From NCBI RefSeq assembly GCF_900187305.1, contig NZ_LT906434.1, positions 2,488,523 through 2,552,522 of the forward strand: 64,000 nucleotides of DNA, written 5' to 3'. Numbering within the stretch: the first letter of the stretch is position 1; each line of letters begins with the position of its first letter. Under the pieces are notes generated by a model, which was given only the letters and a program-made list of their open reading frames with translations, had not been told where the DNA came from and searched no databases. The position numbers and the translations under genes are program-made. The DNA comes from Neisseria zoodegmatis (GTDB lineage: Bacteria; Pseudomonadota; Gammaproteobacteria; Burkholderiales; Neisseriaceae). This document shows, one piece after another, positions 63,950-64,000 of this stretch.

Positions 63950-64000
63950 ATGACGCTTGCAGAATTTTGGCCGCAATGCCTCCGCCGACTTCACGACACC
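63950..64000 (+). CDS. dnaA: chromosomal replication initiator DnaA, 5' end only
   Basis: Initiator of chromosome replication. Only the first 17 codons are in the window: MTLAEFWPQCLRRLHDT, which matches the DnaA N-terminus of Neisseria. It is divergent from rpmH, as in many bacteria, and runs off the right edge. Confidence 0.92.
   Translation, partial: MTLAEFWPQCLRRLHDT

Overview
The window is chromosomal DNA of a Neisseria species or very close relative. The main evidence is the DNA uptake sequence GCCGTCTGAA, present more than 50 times and mostly as the 12-mer AGGCCGTCTGAA (the AG dialect of commensal Neisseria), often as inverted pairs acting as terminators. The protein families agree: adhesin complex protein, CtrA-D capsule export, and the DnaA N-terminus. 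The species cannot be named from sequence alone.

Layout. 1-12.6 kb (minus strand): the S10-spc-alpha ribosomal protein cluster from rplC to a truncated rpoA, with a structured 229-bp gap at the S10/spc boundary (rpsQ to rplN). rpsJ and tuf do not precede rplC. 13-32.9 kb: housekeeping and accessory genes. These are gntP-gntK, an M50 protease, an S51 peptidase, a YciO-like protein, the ACP/MliC-type lysozyme inhibitor, a PHP phosphoesterase, a RAYT transposase with a REP-like target nearby, catalase, an S4-domain protein, ExoIII, a plsC-cdsA pair, an OppA-like lipoprotein, an AcoR-type sigma-54 activator, a degenerate DAHP-synthase-like protein and AsmA. 33.3-34.4 kb: a nitronate monooxygenase behind two dyads.

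34.5-50.8 kb is a complete group 2 (ABC-transporter) capsule locus. ctrDCBA (export) run leftward. A divergent AT-rich promoter separates them from rightward wecB-wecC (UDP-ManNAcA synthesis), a three-module 970-aa transferase protein, a PP-loop protein of unknown function, a CgeB-type transferase, and kpsC-kpsS (the poly-Kdo linker). The region from wecB to the PP-loop gene is AT-rich and has no uptake sequences, which suggests horizontal acquisition. It should make a ManNAcA-containing polymer with a modification or linkage I cannot assign. This is the best candidate for an undescribed system.

50.8-58.4 kb: an S49 peptidase, an M48 lipoprotein peptidase, a SIMPL protein, NhaC, PyrE, ChrA and a Cys-rich secreted protein. 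58.5-64 kb: gyrB, then yidC-yidD-rnpA-rpmH, divergent from the start of dnaA with a perfect DnaA box, as in many dnaA regions.

No tRNA, rRNA, CRISPR array or complete insertion sequence was recognised.
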